A DNA stretch of 64,000 nt from Dactylorhiza incarnata. Its lineage: Eukaryota > Streptophyta > Magnoliopsida > Asparagales > Orchidaceae. The notes below the pieces were generated by a model. The model had not been told where the DNA came from and ran no database searches. It was given only the letters and a program-made list of their open reading frames with translations. The translations under genes were made by a program, and so were the position numbers. Shown here one piece after another: positions 32,189-44,133 of this stretch (position 1 is its first letter; each line of letters opens with the position of its first letter). The stretch spans positions 2,269,001 through 2,333,000 of the forward strand of contig JAWHQI010000304.1 in the NCBI GenBank assembly GCA_033032865.1. The letters are read 5' to 3'.

Positions 32189-32988
32189 TGTTGGGCTAGA
32201 GAGCACGCAAGCCCGACCAGAGCACCTGCAAATTAGTTTGAACAAGTATTTGCACAATCGCTTAGATATCTGCCGATACACAACCAAAATACAACACAAA
32301 ATAACAACAATATAAGTAACACACATATTTAACGTGGAGACCCAATAGGGTGAAAATCACGGGAAGATCAGAGTCCAACCTGGAAAGCCGTCATTAAGAA
32401 TGTGTAAAACAAATAGGCAATTACAAGACTTTTTCTCCTCGATCCACACAGGATCTTCACCAACTTTGCACCACACAATAAACAAATAGCAGAAAAATTG
32501 CAAGTTACTGACAGTGGCGGACAAGACGGATTACACAAATCCTCTCTAAGATGCCTCTTCGTATTCTTGCCCAAGTCTGCTCCAGATCCAATCCGTGTAG
32601 GCGAAGTATTCCTCGTCAACGTCGCAGAGACGTCCGAAAGCTCTCCCCAAATTAAGACGCTTGTCACAAAGGCCTCTATAGAAACTCTTTCAATGCTTGA
32701 GATTGGAGAGAAGTAGATACCTTACCCCTCCTCCTTCATGCCTATTTATAAGGCCAAAACCAAGGGAGTAGGGGTGATAGATGATGTGTTATGAAGCTTC
32801 CCCGGTCAAAAAGAACATGTCATGAAGCTTCCTCTGGGCACTTTCCCAGAAGCTTCCTTCAAGAGCACATGTTGATTTATAGTCAAAAACGGCTACCCCT
32901 TTTCACACTTGGAATGAAACACATGCTTGAAAAGCATGGTCAAAAGATGGCTAGCCTCTTTCACACTTAGGAAAAAACTATCTTATCA
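32189..32988 (-). repeat. Copia-2 3' LTR
   Basis: 800 bp. On the minus strand a TATA box (cttataaatagg, near 32733-32744) lies mid-LTR. It aligns throughout with 44770-45581, and the polypurine tract follows at 32991-33002. Confidence 0.92.
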
Positions 32989-33198
32989 AATCTCTCTCTT
33001 TTCGACTAAGTGAAGAAACTTGTCATTCTGACAATCTTCCTTCAAATCTCCAGTTTGCCTCCCACTAGGGCCTCCATCAATATGTCTCCCCTTTGATTAA
33101 TAGTTTTAGCGCCATCAAATTCGAGTTATTAAAACTCGAATCCACAGTTTTCTCCACAAAGGACAGGAACTGTACCCAACAATTTATCTCATTTGATC

Positions 33199-35060
33199 TT
33201 ATATGGAAGAGATCGTCATGTCAGCGATCCCCACACAATGCTCGAACTTTCCCCTCGAAACGGCTTTCGTAAGCATATCTGCTCCATTTTCATCTGTGTG
33301 CACCTTCTGCAAATCCAGCTCTCTCTGCTCTAGAGTATCGCATATCCAATGATATTGCGTGTCAATATGCTTGGACCTCGAGTGAAAGGTGGGGTTCTTC
33401 CCCAAATGAATCGCGCTCTAACTGTTGCATAGGAGTGTGTAGTGCTCCTGAGTGAAACTCAGCTCTTTGATGAACCTCTTCATCCAAAGAAGTTCTTTCC
33501 CAGCCTCGGTGACAGCAATAAACTCTGCCTCCATAGTCGACAGTGCAACACATTTCTGTAGTCTTGACTGCCACGACACAGCTCCCCCTGCAAATAGGAT
33601 CAGGTACCCAGAGGTCGATCTTCTGGAGTCCAAATCTCCAGCCATATCAGCATCCGTGTAGCCAGTAGCTCTGGCTCACTATCTCCAAACCTTAACGTCA
33701 AGTCTGACGTCCCATGTAAGTACCTTAGAATCCACTTCACAACGCTCAAATGTTCTCTCCCAGGATTGGAGAGAAAGCTACTCACAGTGCCAACGACATG
33801 CGTTATATCTGAGCGTGTGCACACCATAGCTTACATGAGACTACCAACTGCAGAAACATAGGGGACCTTCTGCATCTCCTCCTTCTCCTCAGGTGTGCTC
33901 GGGCACTAGTCAGCGGTAAGTCTGAAGTGAGCTGCAAACGGCGTGCTCACCTTCTTCACATGATCCATACTAAATTTCTATAGCATCTTCCTGAGATATC
34001 TTTCTTGCGATAACCAAAGTAACTTGGAGCCTCTATCTCTCCAAATATGCATCCCTAGGATAGTATTCGCAGCTCACAAGTTCTTCATCGCAAATGTGGA
34101 GCTCAACTGGCTCTTCAGCTCGACAATGCGCGTAGTGCTCCTTCCAACTATCAGCATGTCGTCAACAGAAAGGAATAAAATAATGAAATCCTCTGGAGCG
34201 TACTACTTCACAAACACGCAATGATCAAGAGTGATCCTCCCGAAGTTGATCTCCTTCATAAAAGCATCGAACTTCTTGTACCACTATCGCGGGGCCTGCT
34301 TCAGGCCATATAAGCTCTTCTTCAGGCGATAGACTAGACTCTCCTTCCCTTTCACCCTGAAACCTTCGTGTTGCTCCATATAAAACTCCTCTTTAAGTTC
34401 GTCATGCAGAAAGGCGGTCATGACATACTTCTGGTCAATCTCCAGGTCTAGTCTTGCAGCAAGGCCCAGAACAACTCAGATGGATGACATCTTCACAACA
34501 GGAGAGAATATCTCATCAAAATCAACTCCGTGTTTTTGACTGAAACCCTTCACCACTAATCTTGCCTTATATCTGAGTGGTGTCGAGGGATCTCCCTGCT
34601 TTACTCTGAAAATCCATTGATTCTAGAGAGCCTTCTTGCCCTTAGGCAATCGTATTAGCTCATAAGTATTGTTCTCATGCAGAGATTGCATCTCCTCCTG
34701 CATAGCAACCATCCACCATTTCTTCTCTAAGCTCTAAACTGCTTCATCAAAGCACTCAGGCTCCCCCACATCAGTCAACAAAATATACTCAATAGCAGAG
34801 TATCTCGAAGATGGTTGTCTGACTCGATCAGACCTCCGTGGAGCGAGCTCAGCTACTGGTATAGGCACATCATCAGTGATGTCCTCTGTAGGCTCGTCAT
34901 CAGTCGGTTCTCATGGTCTGAAAGTGGCTCAGTGCCCTGTACTGGATCAGGCTCTGCGGCCTCCTCAGTATCATCACCTCCAATCATAGGAGACTCTTTA
35001 TCAGTGTGAGAGTCAGCCTTCTCAGTCTTCTCAGGATCAACCACAGTCTGATCCTCACAA
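33199..35060 (-). pseudogene. Copia-2 reverse transcriptase and RNase H, decayed
   Basis: Right to left: an acidic linker (VVDPEKTEKADSHTDK), RT text including EFYMEQHEGFRVKGKESLV and LKKSLYGLKQAPR, then stop, WYKKFDAFM. A changed catalytic box reads SVDDMLI. RT ends with DITHVVGTVSSFLSNPG, and RNase H follows with DSRRSTSGYLILFAGGAVSW, STMEAEFIAVTEAGKE and KVHTDENGADMLTKAVSRGK. The MEQPEGF-VKGKE and YGLKQAPRQWYKKFD signatures place it near Tnt1/Tork. Multiple stops and shifts, including a CAG-to-TAG change after QAPR, make it non-functional. Confidence 0.88.
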
Positions 35061-35258
35061 AATATGGCGTCACAACTGTTGGATCTTATGGCGCCCTTAG
35101 AGTGGGGGTGAATAAGGGAATAAAAATCTTTTTATAATTTTATGGAAGTTACTAAATTGTTTAAAGTAATATTAGAACACAAAATAACAATTTAGCTAAA
35201 GGAAGAAAATATCATAATTTGCAAGTTTAGGATTTAGAAACAAGTACTAAATTGTTAT

Positions 35259-36457
35259 TGTGAAAATTTCTCGGATCTTGTGAGAGCAAGCAGGAATAAC
35301 AACTAGAGATACTAGCCAAAACAACCAGAAACAATCTTAGGCAAACAAATGATCTTTATTGATAGCAAACTTCAATTACAGGGCAAGACATGCTTGACGA
35401 GACATGATTTCGTCAGCACAAAACTCCAAAGAGAAATACAAAAAACTGAGGATAACTGGAGACCGCCCAAACCGCGCGACCTCCCCTGCGATCTCTGCCA
35501 GTTGCAAGACCGCAACTCTCTGCCGACCATAGAACACCACCAGACCGCTGCACAGACCGCTCCCTCCTTCCGACCTCCTGTTTCTCCCGAACTCCAGCAC
35601 CACAACTCCAAGCCGCAGACCGCCCGAACACTTTCAGAGGAAGAGGTGATCGCAGCTGCCCACACTATCCGCAGAAGCTGCATAATAAGAGTTCAATCAG
35701 AGACCGCCCGGTCAGAAATAAACGGACCGCAAGAGCAAGAGCGAACTCAGCTTACACTTGGTGTGTTATAGATTGCTGCAATAGTGACTCCTATTTATAG
35801 GCACGGGACCTGATCCAGTCACCACCCTATGAGATAGGATCACCACCCCCAGACCGTGCGACCTGACCGGTCACACTGCGCGATCAGTAACATTACTCCT
35901 GCTTCATTTTTGGTGAACCCGCCAGCTTCAATGTCGTCATGAGAGACCGCCACTCCACAGCAGACCGCGACTCCACAAAGAGCTCGCCAGACCGCCCGAA
36001 GCTATTCACCACCTGTGTTCGCACGAGACCGCGAACACAGTCAGTTCGCCATCAGATCGCGAACTCCTGTCCGCATGCCGATCTCCTCCTGAGACCGCGA
36101 ACAGCAACCAGCTCGCATACCAGTCTCCTCTTGAGACCGCGCGACTAAGACCCTTAGTCCGCGAATACCCCCAGAAAGCCCGGTCAGCTACCAGACCGCA
36201 TTCCGGAGAGAACCTGGATTAAACTGTGCGGTCACACCAGACCGCCACAGCCTTGAAGAGGACAGCACGCCACGCGGTCACGCACAGACCGCGCGGCCCC
36301 ACCTTCAGCAGACTTTGGACAAGACCAGCGGTCAACCCGGGAAACCGCAGCTGGGCTAGACAAGCCAGACCGTGCGGTCACATCAGACCGCCCGACCTCC
36401 TCCCAGACCGCCCAGGTCCAAAAGCCTCATTCACTTCCACTTCAACAATTTCAACAG
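35259..36457 (-). mobile_element. Solo LTR (1,199 bp) inside the SIRE-like LTR
   Basis: It begins TGTGAAAATTTCTC and ends AATTTCAACA, with inverted ends TGTKGAAA-like, and is flanked by the perfect duplication GTTAT (35254-35258, 36458-36462). The empty site is preserved in the other LTR copy as attgttatatgat near 43667. A TATA motif on the minus strand (cctataaatagg, 35792-35803) sets orientation. The U3 half is rich in agaccgc words. It has no coding content. Confidence 0.92.
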
Positions 36458-37145
36458 TTATATGATAAAATAGATTAAGATAAACAATTTAGACAAAGTG
36501 ATTTGAATTGAAAGCTTTGTAACCAAGATAACGCCAAAGGAGAGAAATCAAGTAAACACAAATAGAGACATGATTGTATTTATATAAAAATGTGTTTACA
36601 AAAATTGATTTCAATATCGCTAGAAATCGGAGGCGTACAAAAGTAAATTTCTTTTCCTTTTCTATACCGACTTGTATCCCCACAAACCGGTTGACTTTAG
36701 CATATCCTTCCCCGGATAAGGCCTAAAGCCACTCTAGCAAATCCTTCCCCGGATATGGCCTCGAGCCCCCCTAGATCTAATCACCTAGAACTAGTCGTCA
36801 ATACAAGGCGAATTTCCCCTTAAGTCCTACCCAGACCTAGTCGTCAACACAAGGCGAATTCTCTAAACGGTTACAAAAGTATGGAATGGAAATAATGAAA
36901 AATAATAATAATAACTCCCTATATGAGATCTCTGGAGTCGAGGATGAAGGATCGCTGTAGCATAAGCGAGGTAGAAGCGATCGTCCTTCGGATGTAGCGT
37001 GACGTAGTCCTCCTCCAAAATTCCCTTTAAGCTTTTTGTGGGAGATCCATCTTCGGGAGCATAACAGCACTGGACTTTGTGGCACAAGCAACCTCTCTGG
37101 GATGGATAGCCAAAATGAGAAGCAAAGGTCTAATTTATAGAACTT

Positions 37146-37445
37146 GGAGCTAGCGTCGGCGGTAGTGGCTAGCGCCTGCGGTAGCGTTCGTGTGGAGCGG
37201 TTGCGCAACCGTCGGCGGCGTGGCGCTGTGCACGAACTAGAGATAGCGCCTGGCGGTAGCGATAGCGCTGGCGGTAGCTGGAGATAGCGCTGGCGGTAGC
37301 GGTAGCGGTAGCGGTTGCGAAACCGTCGCTGCGCACGAACTCGAGATAGCGCCTGGCGGTAGAGGTAGCGCTGGGGGTAGTGCTGGCGGTAGCGGTAGCG
37401 CTAGCGATAACGCTGGCGTTAGCGATAACGCTGGCGGTAGCGCTG
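37146..37445. repeat. GCGGTAGC-type tandem repeat in LTR U3
   Basis: Irregular tandem array of ggcggtagc, ggtagcg and gatagcgctggcggtag words over 300 bp. It lies in the U3 half of the SIRE-like LTR upstream of its transcription start on the minus strand, where it could act as an enhancer-type array. Confidence 0.7.
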
Positions 37446-37595
37446 CTCCTTTCAAATGATTGTTCCAAGCTGCTTTATACCTGTGGAGTATTGCACATAT
37501 AGTTCATGCACACTATAAACACACTACAAGCAATATCAAATACAATATGTGATTTGTTATTCTCAAACAAAGGGATGTGACACACATGTCCAACA

Positions 37596-37612
37596 ATCTC
37601 CCCCTTTTGATA
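37596..37612 (-). other. Polypurine tract of the SIRE-like element
   Basis: The minus strand reads caaaagggggagat directly before the LTR start TGTTGGACATG, a typical SIRE-lineage polypurine tract. Confidence 0.88.
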
Positions 37613-40600
37613 ATAACAAATCCTCTAAGCAAGAAATCAGCAATAGTGTTTATAGATAAGATAAGCAAGATAAAAGTGCTACTATAGTAAATGATATGCA
37701 TGATAATGTGCACACTCCCTCTATCTTAATGCTCCCCCTACATAAATGCAATTTATGTGTTACTCCCCCTACATAAATGCAACTTATGTGTTACTCCCCC
37801 TAAATGATAGATTTCATGAATTTATTCTCCCCTTAATCTTCTATATTTCTTCTATATAGATTTCTTCAATTAATCTCCCCCTTTTGGTATTATCAAAAGA
37901 AGGTGGGGTGAGGGTAGTAAGGAGGCATTAATATATCATGATCGAGCTTTTCGAAATATAAATAATGATAAAGAGTTTAAGCATAGCATATATAAGAGAT
38001 TTCAAATATAAAGAGAAGAGTTGTAAGCAAGCGGAAGAGTATAATAAACATCTTTTTGTAAGCATGAAAAGCATAAGTAGAAATATGAGTGTTGGTTCAA
38101 AATTGAAAGATGTTTTAACCTTTTTGAAATCTCAAAGTTTTTCATAAAAATACAAGTATGAAATGAACATATCAAAAAGAGAGATTAAACTACAATGTTG
38201 CTCAATTTGTAAATTCAAGAAATACCAAAACATTGTAGAGATCATGCTAGGTTATCTAGTGCATTTTTATATAAAGAGTAGTATAGATAAAGCATTAGAA
38301 TCCAATACTCATGAGAAGAAGTGCTATGAAAGATAATGATGTGCACATAAGTGTATTTTGGGGAATGTTAACAATTGATTTAAATCACAAAATACAAGAC
38401 ATATGCAAAGTAAAGTGCACAATAAAACACAAGTAAATTACTTTCACACACTTTTAATGCACATAGTTTTTAACAAAGTGGTGTAATAACCAAGGTTTGC
38501 ACAAGTAACTTTACTATTCTTTCCAAGGTGCTCAACCTCACAATGCTTATGAAGACTTATCAGGAGGTTCAAGTAGTGCTTGATGGAGTTATATTTGTCT
38601 ACATATATAATTTTTGTTCACATTTGTGAGACAACATTCTCCGAATACACTTGTTTTGCAAACCAAAAATTTTAACTTAACCACTTTTCTAAATGTCATA
38701 AGTGCAATTCAAATGTAGTGTAGGCAATAAACTTATGCAAGTTTTAATTCATTGTACAAATACAATACACAAGCAAGCATTTTTAGATTTAGACACACAT
38801 GTTGATTACCAAAATAAGTGAGTGAAATGTATCATTATCAATCATAAAACATTTACTCATACTTAGAGACATGCTAAGCTTGGTTATACACATTTTTCAA
38901 TACAATTGATGCACTTTAAATAGATATATCAAAGCATGATAAGCAAAACAATGTTCATAATAATTTGAAGAAATAAGGTTTAACATTGTAAATAATTCTA
39001 AATAAGAATTCATACATGCTTGATATTGGCAATAAAGATCATACAGTTTTTTTGTTTTATCATTTTTTAAATCAAGTAAAAACAGAAAAATCACAAAAAC
39101 ATATTTTTGTAAGTTTTGAGTTTTGAATTTTTGTAGTAGATTTTTCATAATATGAAGAAAAAAAATAAATCACAAAAACATATTTTTGTATATTTTTAAT
39201 TTTGAACTTTTGTAGTTGATTTTTCATAATATGATTAAAACACAAATAACAAAAAATATTTTTGTATTTTTGAATTTTGATCTTTTGTAGTTGATTTTTC
39301 ATAATATAAATAAAACAAAAATAACAAAAGTCAGAAACACAACAACTAAGTAGAAAATATGAACCAACATATTTTTATGGATTTTTAGAAATTTTAAAAA
39401 TCAGAAAATTCCAACACCCACGCTAGCGCTGGAAACAGTACTCGATTTTTTGAGAATTTTAAAAATCTGATTTTGATATTTAGTAAGTGTCCTTAGAGTT
39501 GTCTTATGCAGAAATTTTGTAATTTTTGGAGATGTCTTGATTGCTCAAATTTGCATAAAACTTTAGCTTTTTCAAATACATGTGTTTTACAAAAACATTT
39601 AAGCTCAAAAAGATAAATTATGCAAACACATGAGGACATTTTTATTAAACAACCCAAAATATGCATGATTTAAGTGATAGGTAAATAAAATGTTCATGCA
39701 GTACGTAATATAGGTATGTCCAAAGATTAGAAACTACCCCGACTAAATGTCTACACCTTAGCCTCGTACTAAGTGACAGATGGGCATGAGGAGCTGCACA
39801 CATGCTGTAGGTTGGGGTGTTAATCACATATGCACACACTAAAGAACGCTTAACCTAGCACTCTTTCCCCCCAGTGCCTCGCAAGACCCCACTGGAACCC
39901 TCCCCGGTTAAGGACAAGACATGACTTAGAGGTTAGGTCTCTAATGCATACAACTCTACGCCCTCGCTATTGTGAGATATGAAGTCATAGGTGAATAATC
40001 TTTTGGACAACCTATGCTTTTTAAATCTATGAGTTGATATATAAACTATGGGTTTTTGTGAAGAGTTATAAAGCCGCATAGTTTTTCTATTCTTATGAGA
40101 TGACGAAATGAGATAACTAGCGCAATTACTAATATGAGATAAATGATAATGCTAGTATGATGAGTTTTGGGTTTAATGTCATGTCATAAGTTTAACATTT
40201 ATATTGCATGTATTTCAAACTAGAGTTTCAAATTATAGATCTAGAATAAAGTGATTATTTTAATTTATTCTTATTATTACGCAATTGATTCTAGAATCTA
40301 TATATATGTGAGATACATGCAATCAATAGCAACGCATATTCATACACCAACTAATGTAAAGAAAACAATATTCATATCTTTATCATAAAATTCATAATTC
40401 CAATTTGTTTTTGAGATTTTTCTTGATAGAATATGAATTATGATTTATGATTATAGAGAATTTTGCATAGAATATATGTTAGATCATCATGATGTATGTG
40501 ATTTCTATTCCTTCTAGACTTATGATAATATGATTTGGTGATTTTCTTTTGAATAAGCATGTTTGATTTTTAAGTCTAGAAATTGATGATCATGTAATCA

Positions 40601-41857
40601 TATCAAAGACAAAGATCACATATATAACATTTTGAAATTTATAATAAAATTTCATTGGATAATTAGATTTATTGATCTTTGGTTTTCCATGATGATATAT
40701 AGTTTCATGATATATATACTAATGATTAATCCATAAACTATGTGTTTGTTGGAATTTTGGTATTCAATTATAATTTCAAAATCACATAGTTATCATGAAA
40801 GTCGAATAACATTGTAAGTGTTTTACCCAGCATAAATATATAAGCATAGACCAAGAAGCAATGCTAGGATGATGAGTTTGAATGCAATGTTATTACATAG
40901 GATTAATGGAGATTATGTTGCATGTAATATGAGAAGTTTTCAAATTAATTTTCTTTAGACCAAGAATGAAATGATTAAACTTTTGATTTGATCTTAATGA
41001 TACAAGATGATTCTAAGGTCTAAGTTACATGCAAACAATGGTGACACACATCACACACATAATATCTAAATTAATATATGAAACAATTATATTTAGGATA
41101 GCATGTGATGAAAATAAAATCCATAGGCACAGAAATTTCCGAATCAAGCAAACTAAGATAGCTTTTTAAAATGGAGTTAAAATTGGGCAAATTGATAGCA
41201 CCAAACGAACTCAAATAGGCAAGCCTAGTTCGCCGTTGGATGGAGATTTTTATGCTCTTTCCGAAAATATATTAAACGCGAAAATCAGGCGAGCGGATCA
41301 AAAGATATGGCTTTTGAAGTTTTGATTTAAAACTCGCATTTTTGAAAGATTGAAACATGCGTTTAGATGAATGTTTGTTTTCGATTTTATTTGATAATAT
41401 TTTTCATTATAAGGTCTATCAAATGCAACAAATAGAAAGGAATCAAAAACGTTGCGCATTTTAATTTTTAGTTTAAGCCCTTAAATAAACCATTTAAATC
41501 CAATCTTTAAAATAGTTTCACTAGTCTTGATAATAATTTCAATATTCAATTTCTAATGATAATTCAAGACAATTAATGGTAAAGGATTTAAAAGGATATA
41601 TATAACAATTTAAAAAAGAATGATAGGTAGGTCTCTTTTAAAATCATATGACTTTATGTTCAATTTTAATTCAATTTGATTTGATAAACATTAGGCTTAA
41701 TATGTGAAAGTCATATTTCATAAAATATAGAGGGACCATAAGCATTTTGGATCAATAAATACAAAAACAAACAAAAAAAAAAGAAATAAAGCACATCATG
41801 AAGTAGAGTATTGATATTTCATTTTTAATTATTTCTACTTCATGCAAATGAAAGATA
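37613..41857. other. AT-rich non-coding interior of the SIRE-like element
   Basis: About 4.2 kb between the polypurine tract and the gag-like ORF where pol would be expected. I find no protease, integrase, RT or RNase H motif on either strand, only short AT-driven ORFs. One tandem repeat is described separately. This matches the non-coding interior of large retrotransposon derivatives. Confidence 0.75.
39090..39322. repeat. Three tandem copies of an AT-rich unit of about 78 bp
   Basis: Each unit runs from aatcacaaaaacatatttttg through gtagttgatttttcataatat. Copies start near 39090, 39167 and 39243 and diverge by substitutions and small indels. Confidence 0.75.
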
Positions 41858-43441
41858 CTAAATGATAAGAGATTTAGGTATCCAAAGTTGACCATGTGTA
41901 ATGGTTCCTTTGGGCACCCAAATATGGCGTGATGGCTTTTGAGAAGATAATGATGAATGAGCCTTTTTAATTAATGTTGATATGTCATTTTTCTTTATGG
42001 GTCTCCATTCATACTTTGGTTGTTTATTACTTAAATCCATATAATGATTATGTGAATTGTTTGAAAAATAATTCATTAGAGGTTTATGTTTATTTAAATT
42101 ATTTTTCAAAATAGCTTGATGTTGATAATCATAATGATTTTTATTATATGGATTGTTTAAAATTTTATAAGAGTGATTGTCTTTCTTTAGAAGTGATTGT
42201 TGAAAGAGTGGATTACAATATGTTTTAGAAGATTGATCATTATTTTGATGATTTTCATTTCCACTCTTTCTTATAGACATACTCTTATAATATAAAGGAT
42301 AATATTTTATATTTTGATTTTCATGAAAAAGAGTTTTTAAGTTTGAGTCATGATTGAAAATATATTGAGACTTATAATAGTGACTCTTAAGAATTTTGTG
42401 AGGGTCATAATTCTTTTTGAAACTTAACTCCTTTTGAGTTGATGCATGAAAATGATCCGTTTTAGAAATGATTTTGTAAGTTAATTTATCATTGTTATTC
42501 AAAATCTTATGATGAGATTCATTAGATGACATTTGAAATTTTTCAACAAAAGATTTTAATTGTATTAACTTAGAAGATAAAACATCATTTTCAATTAACA
42601 ATTTTTCATTATGCCTTTTAGAAATTAAGAGCCCTTTTTCAATTTCCTTGAATTTTTCTTTTAATAAATTGCAATTAAGACAAGGAATAGGAATTTCAAC
42701 TAAAGAGCATGAAAGAGAATTTAACACATCAATATTTGATTCTACGTTATCGTTTGCTTTTAAAGATTTATTTTCTAAACGTAATTTGGAATTAGCAATT
42801 TTTAACTTTAAAATTTTACGTTTAGCAATTTTAAACATACGAGATGTAGAAATAGAATTTTTTACAAAAAGAGGAGATTTAGATTTTCTTACCTTGCAAT
42901 AGTTTTCGTCTTCTCTTTTGTTTGATGTGTTGCCAACAAATGAGTCCAATATTGTGACGTTGTATTCTTCTTCCTTCAAGCATATGTTCTCATCGATTTC
43001 TTCTCTTGGTTCCATAAGGAATTCCTCGTCGATTTCTTCTCTTGGATCCATAAGGAATTCCTCGTCGATTTCTTCTCTTGGATCCATAAGGAATTCCTCT
43101 TGTTCATCATCTGTAGAAGGAAGACTATAAGTATTCTCAAGAAATTTCCAAACTTCATAAGCAGTAGGAAGTGTATAAATTAGTTTGAAAATATTTTGAT
43201 ACAATGCACAATATAGACTATTCATTGATTTGACATTTAAAAACATTTTATTTTTATTTAAAGTACTTGGGGGTATTTTAATAGTAATATTCCATACTTC
43301 CATATCCAAAGATTTAAGAAATTTTTCCATTAGAAATTTCCACCCACTATAATTTTTCCCTTCAAATAAAGGTGGTGCTAAAGATTTTTCATTTATAAGA
43401 AAATTCCCCCTATTAGTAGAAGCGAGATCATGAGACGCCAT
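41858..43441 (-). CDS. Gag-like protein of the SIRE-like element (527 aa, intact)
   Basis: A true ATG at 43441 starts an uninterrupted 527-residue frame. The N-terminus has LAPPLFEGKNYSGWKFLMEK, the copia/SIRE gag entry (P-L-F-G-NY--WK--M), and a YEVWKFLENTY-like gag motif. Near residues 115-152 an acidic 12-residue unit (EEFLMDPREEID) is repeated three times. A Lys/Leu-rich coiled region and an Asn/His/Tyr-rich region follow. The C-terminus has RHIWVPKGTITHGQLW, like the segment that joins gag to pol in SIRE elements. No CCHC zinc knuckle is visible. It lies 30 bp from the primer-binding site. Confidence 0.82.
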   Translation of the reverse strand: MASHDLASTNRGNFLINEKSLAPPLFEGKNYSGWKFLMEKFLKSLDMEVWNITIKIPPSTLNKNKMFLNVKSMNSLYCALYQNIFKLIYTLPTAYEVWKFLENTYSLPSTDDEQEEFLMDPREEIDEEFLMDPREEIDEEFLMEPREEIDENICLKEEEYNVTILDSFVGNTSNKREDENYCKVRKSKSPLFVKNSISTSRMFKIAKRKILKLKIANSKLRLENKSLKANDNVESNIDVLNSLSCSLVEIPIPCLNCNLLKEKFKEIEKGLLISKRHNEKLLIENDVLSSKLIQLKSFVEKFQMSSNESHHKILNNNDKLTYKIISKTDHFHASTQKELSFKKNYDPHKILKSHYYKSQYIFNHDSNLKTLFHENQNIKYYPLYYKSMSIRKSGNENHQNNDQSSKTYCNPLFQQSLLKKDNHSYKILNNPYNKNHYDYQHQAILKNNLNKHKPLMNYFSNNSHNHYMDLSNKQPKYEWRPIKKNDISTLIKKAHSSLSSQKPSRHIWVPKGTITHGQLWIPKSLII

Positions 43442-43471
43442 TATTCCTGGTTTTTAAACCGTTTGGAATAA

Positions 43472-43487
43472 CCTGCCTCTGATACCA
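43472..43487 (-). other. Primer-binding site of the SIRE-like element
   Basis: The minus strand reads TGGTATCAGAGGCAGG two bases from the LTR end, complementary to initiator tRNA-Met. Confidence 0.92.
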
Positions 43488-43489
43488 CT

Positions 43490-44133
43490 TGTTGGATCTT
43501 ATGGCGCCCTTAGAGGGGGGTGAATAAGGGAATAAAAATCTTTTTATAATTTTATGGAAATTACTAAATTATTTAAAGTAATATTAGAACACAAAATAAC
43601 AATTTAGCTAAAGGAAGAAAATATCATAATTTGCAAGTTTAGGATTTAGAAACAAGTACGAAATTGTTATATGATAAAATAGATTAAGATAAATAATTTA
43701 GACAAAGTGATTTGAATTGAAAGCTTTGTAACCAAGATAACGCCAAAGGAGAGAAATCAAGTAAACACAAATAGAGACATGATTGTATTTATATAAAAAG
43801 GTGTTTACAAAAATTGATTTCAATATCACTAGAAATCGGAGGCGTACAAAAGTAAATTTCTTTTCCTTTTCTATACCGACTTGTATCCCCACAAACCGGT
43901 TGGCTTTAGCCTATCCTTCCCCGGATAAGGCCTCAAGCCACTCTAGCCAATCCTTCCCGGATATGGCCTCGAGCCCCCTAGATCTAATCACCTAGAACTA
44001 GTCGCCAACACAAGGCGAATTTCCCCCTAAGTCCTACCCAGACCTAGTCGCCAACACAAGGCGAATTCTCTAAACGGTTACAAAAGTATGGAATGGAAAT
44101 AATGAAAAATAATAATAAAAACTCCCTATATGA
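43490..44133 (-). repeat. Truncated 5' LTR of the SIRE-like element
   Basis: It matches 35077-36925 (minus the solo LTR) from TGTTGGATC to ccctatatga and then stops. The U3 end of about 670 bp found at 36926-37595 is missing. The next bases are Copia-2 gag. A shared gagatctct next to both junctions is possible microhomology. Confidence 0.85.

Larger units (their letters stand above)
35077..37595 (-). repeat. 3' LTR of the SIRE-like element, with insertion
   Basis: 2,519 bp including a 1,199-bp solo LTR plus its 5-bp duplication, so the LTR proper is about 1.3 kb. Termini are TGTTGGATC and TGTCCAACA. The portion up to 36925 is repeated at 43490-44133. The rest, including the GGTAGC-type repeats, belongs to U3 and is absent from the other copy. 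Confidence 0.88.
35077..44133 (-). mobile_element. SIRE-like, pol-less retrotransposon nested in Copia-2
   Basis: Minus orientation. The full left LTR (35077-37595, itself carrying a solo LTR) starts TGTTGGATC and ends CATGTCCAACA. The polypurine tract AAAAGGGGGAGAT follows at its right edge. The right LTR (43490-44133) is truncated and preceded by primer-binding site TGGTATCAGAGGCAGG. The interior has one gag-like ORF near the 5' end and about 4.2 kb of AT-rich non-coding DNA; no protease, RT or integrase is found. This is the plan of a large retrotransposon derivative. No matching target duplication is found, because the outer part of the right LTR is lost. Confidence 0.88.

Noticed and set aside
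37237..37468. Ala/Thr-rich protein in the GGTAGC repeats
   Set aside because: Translation of a short tandem repeat inside an LTR; no conserved start or domain.
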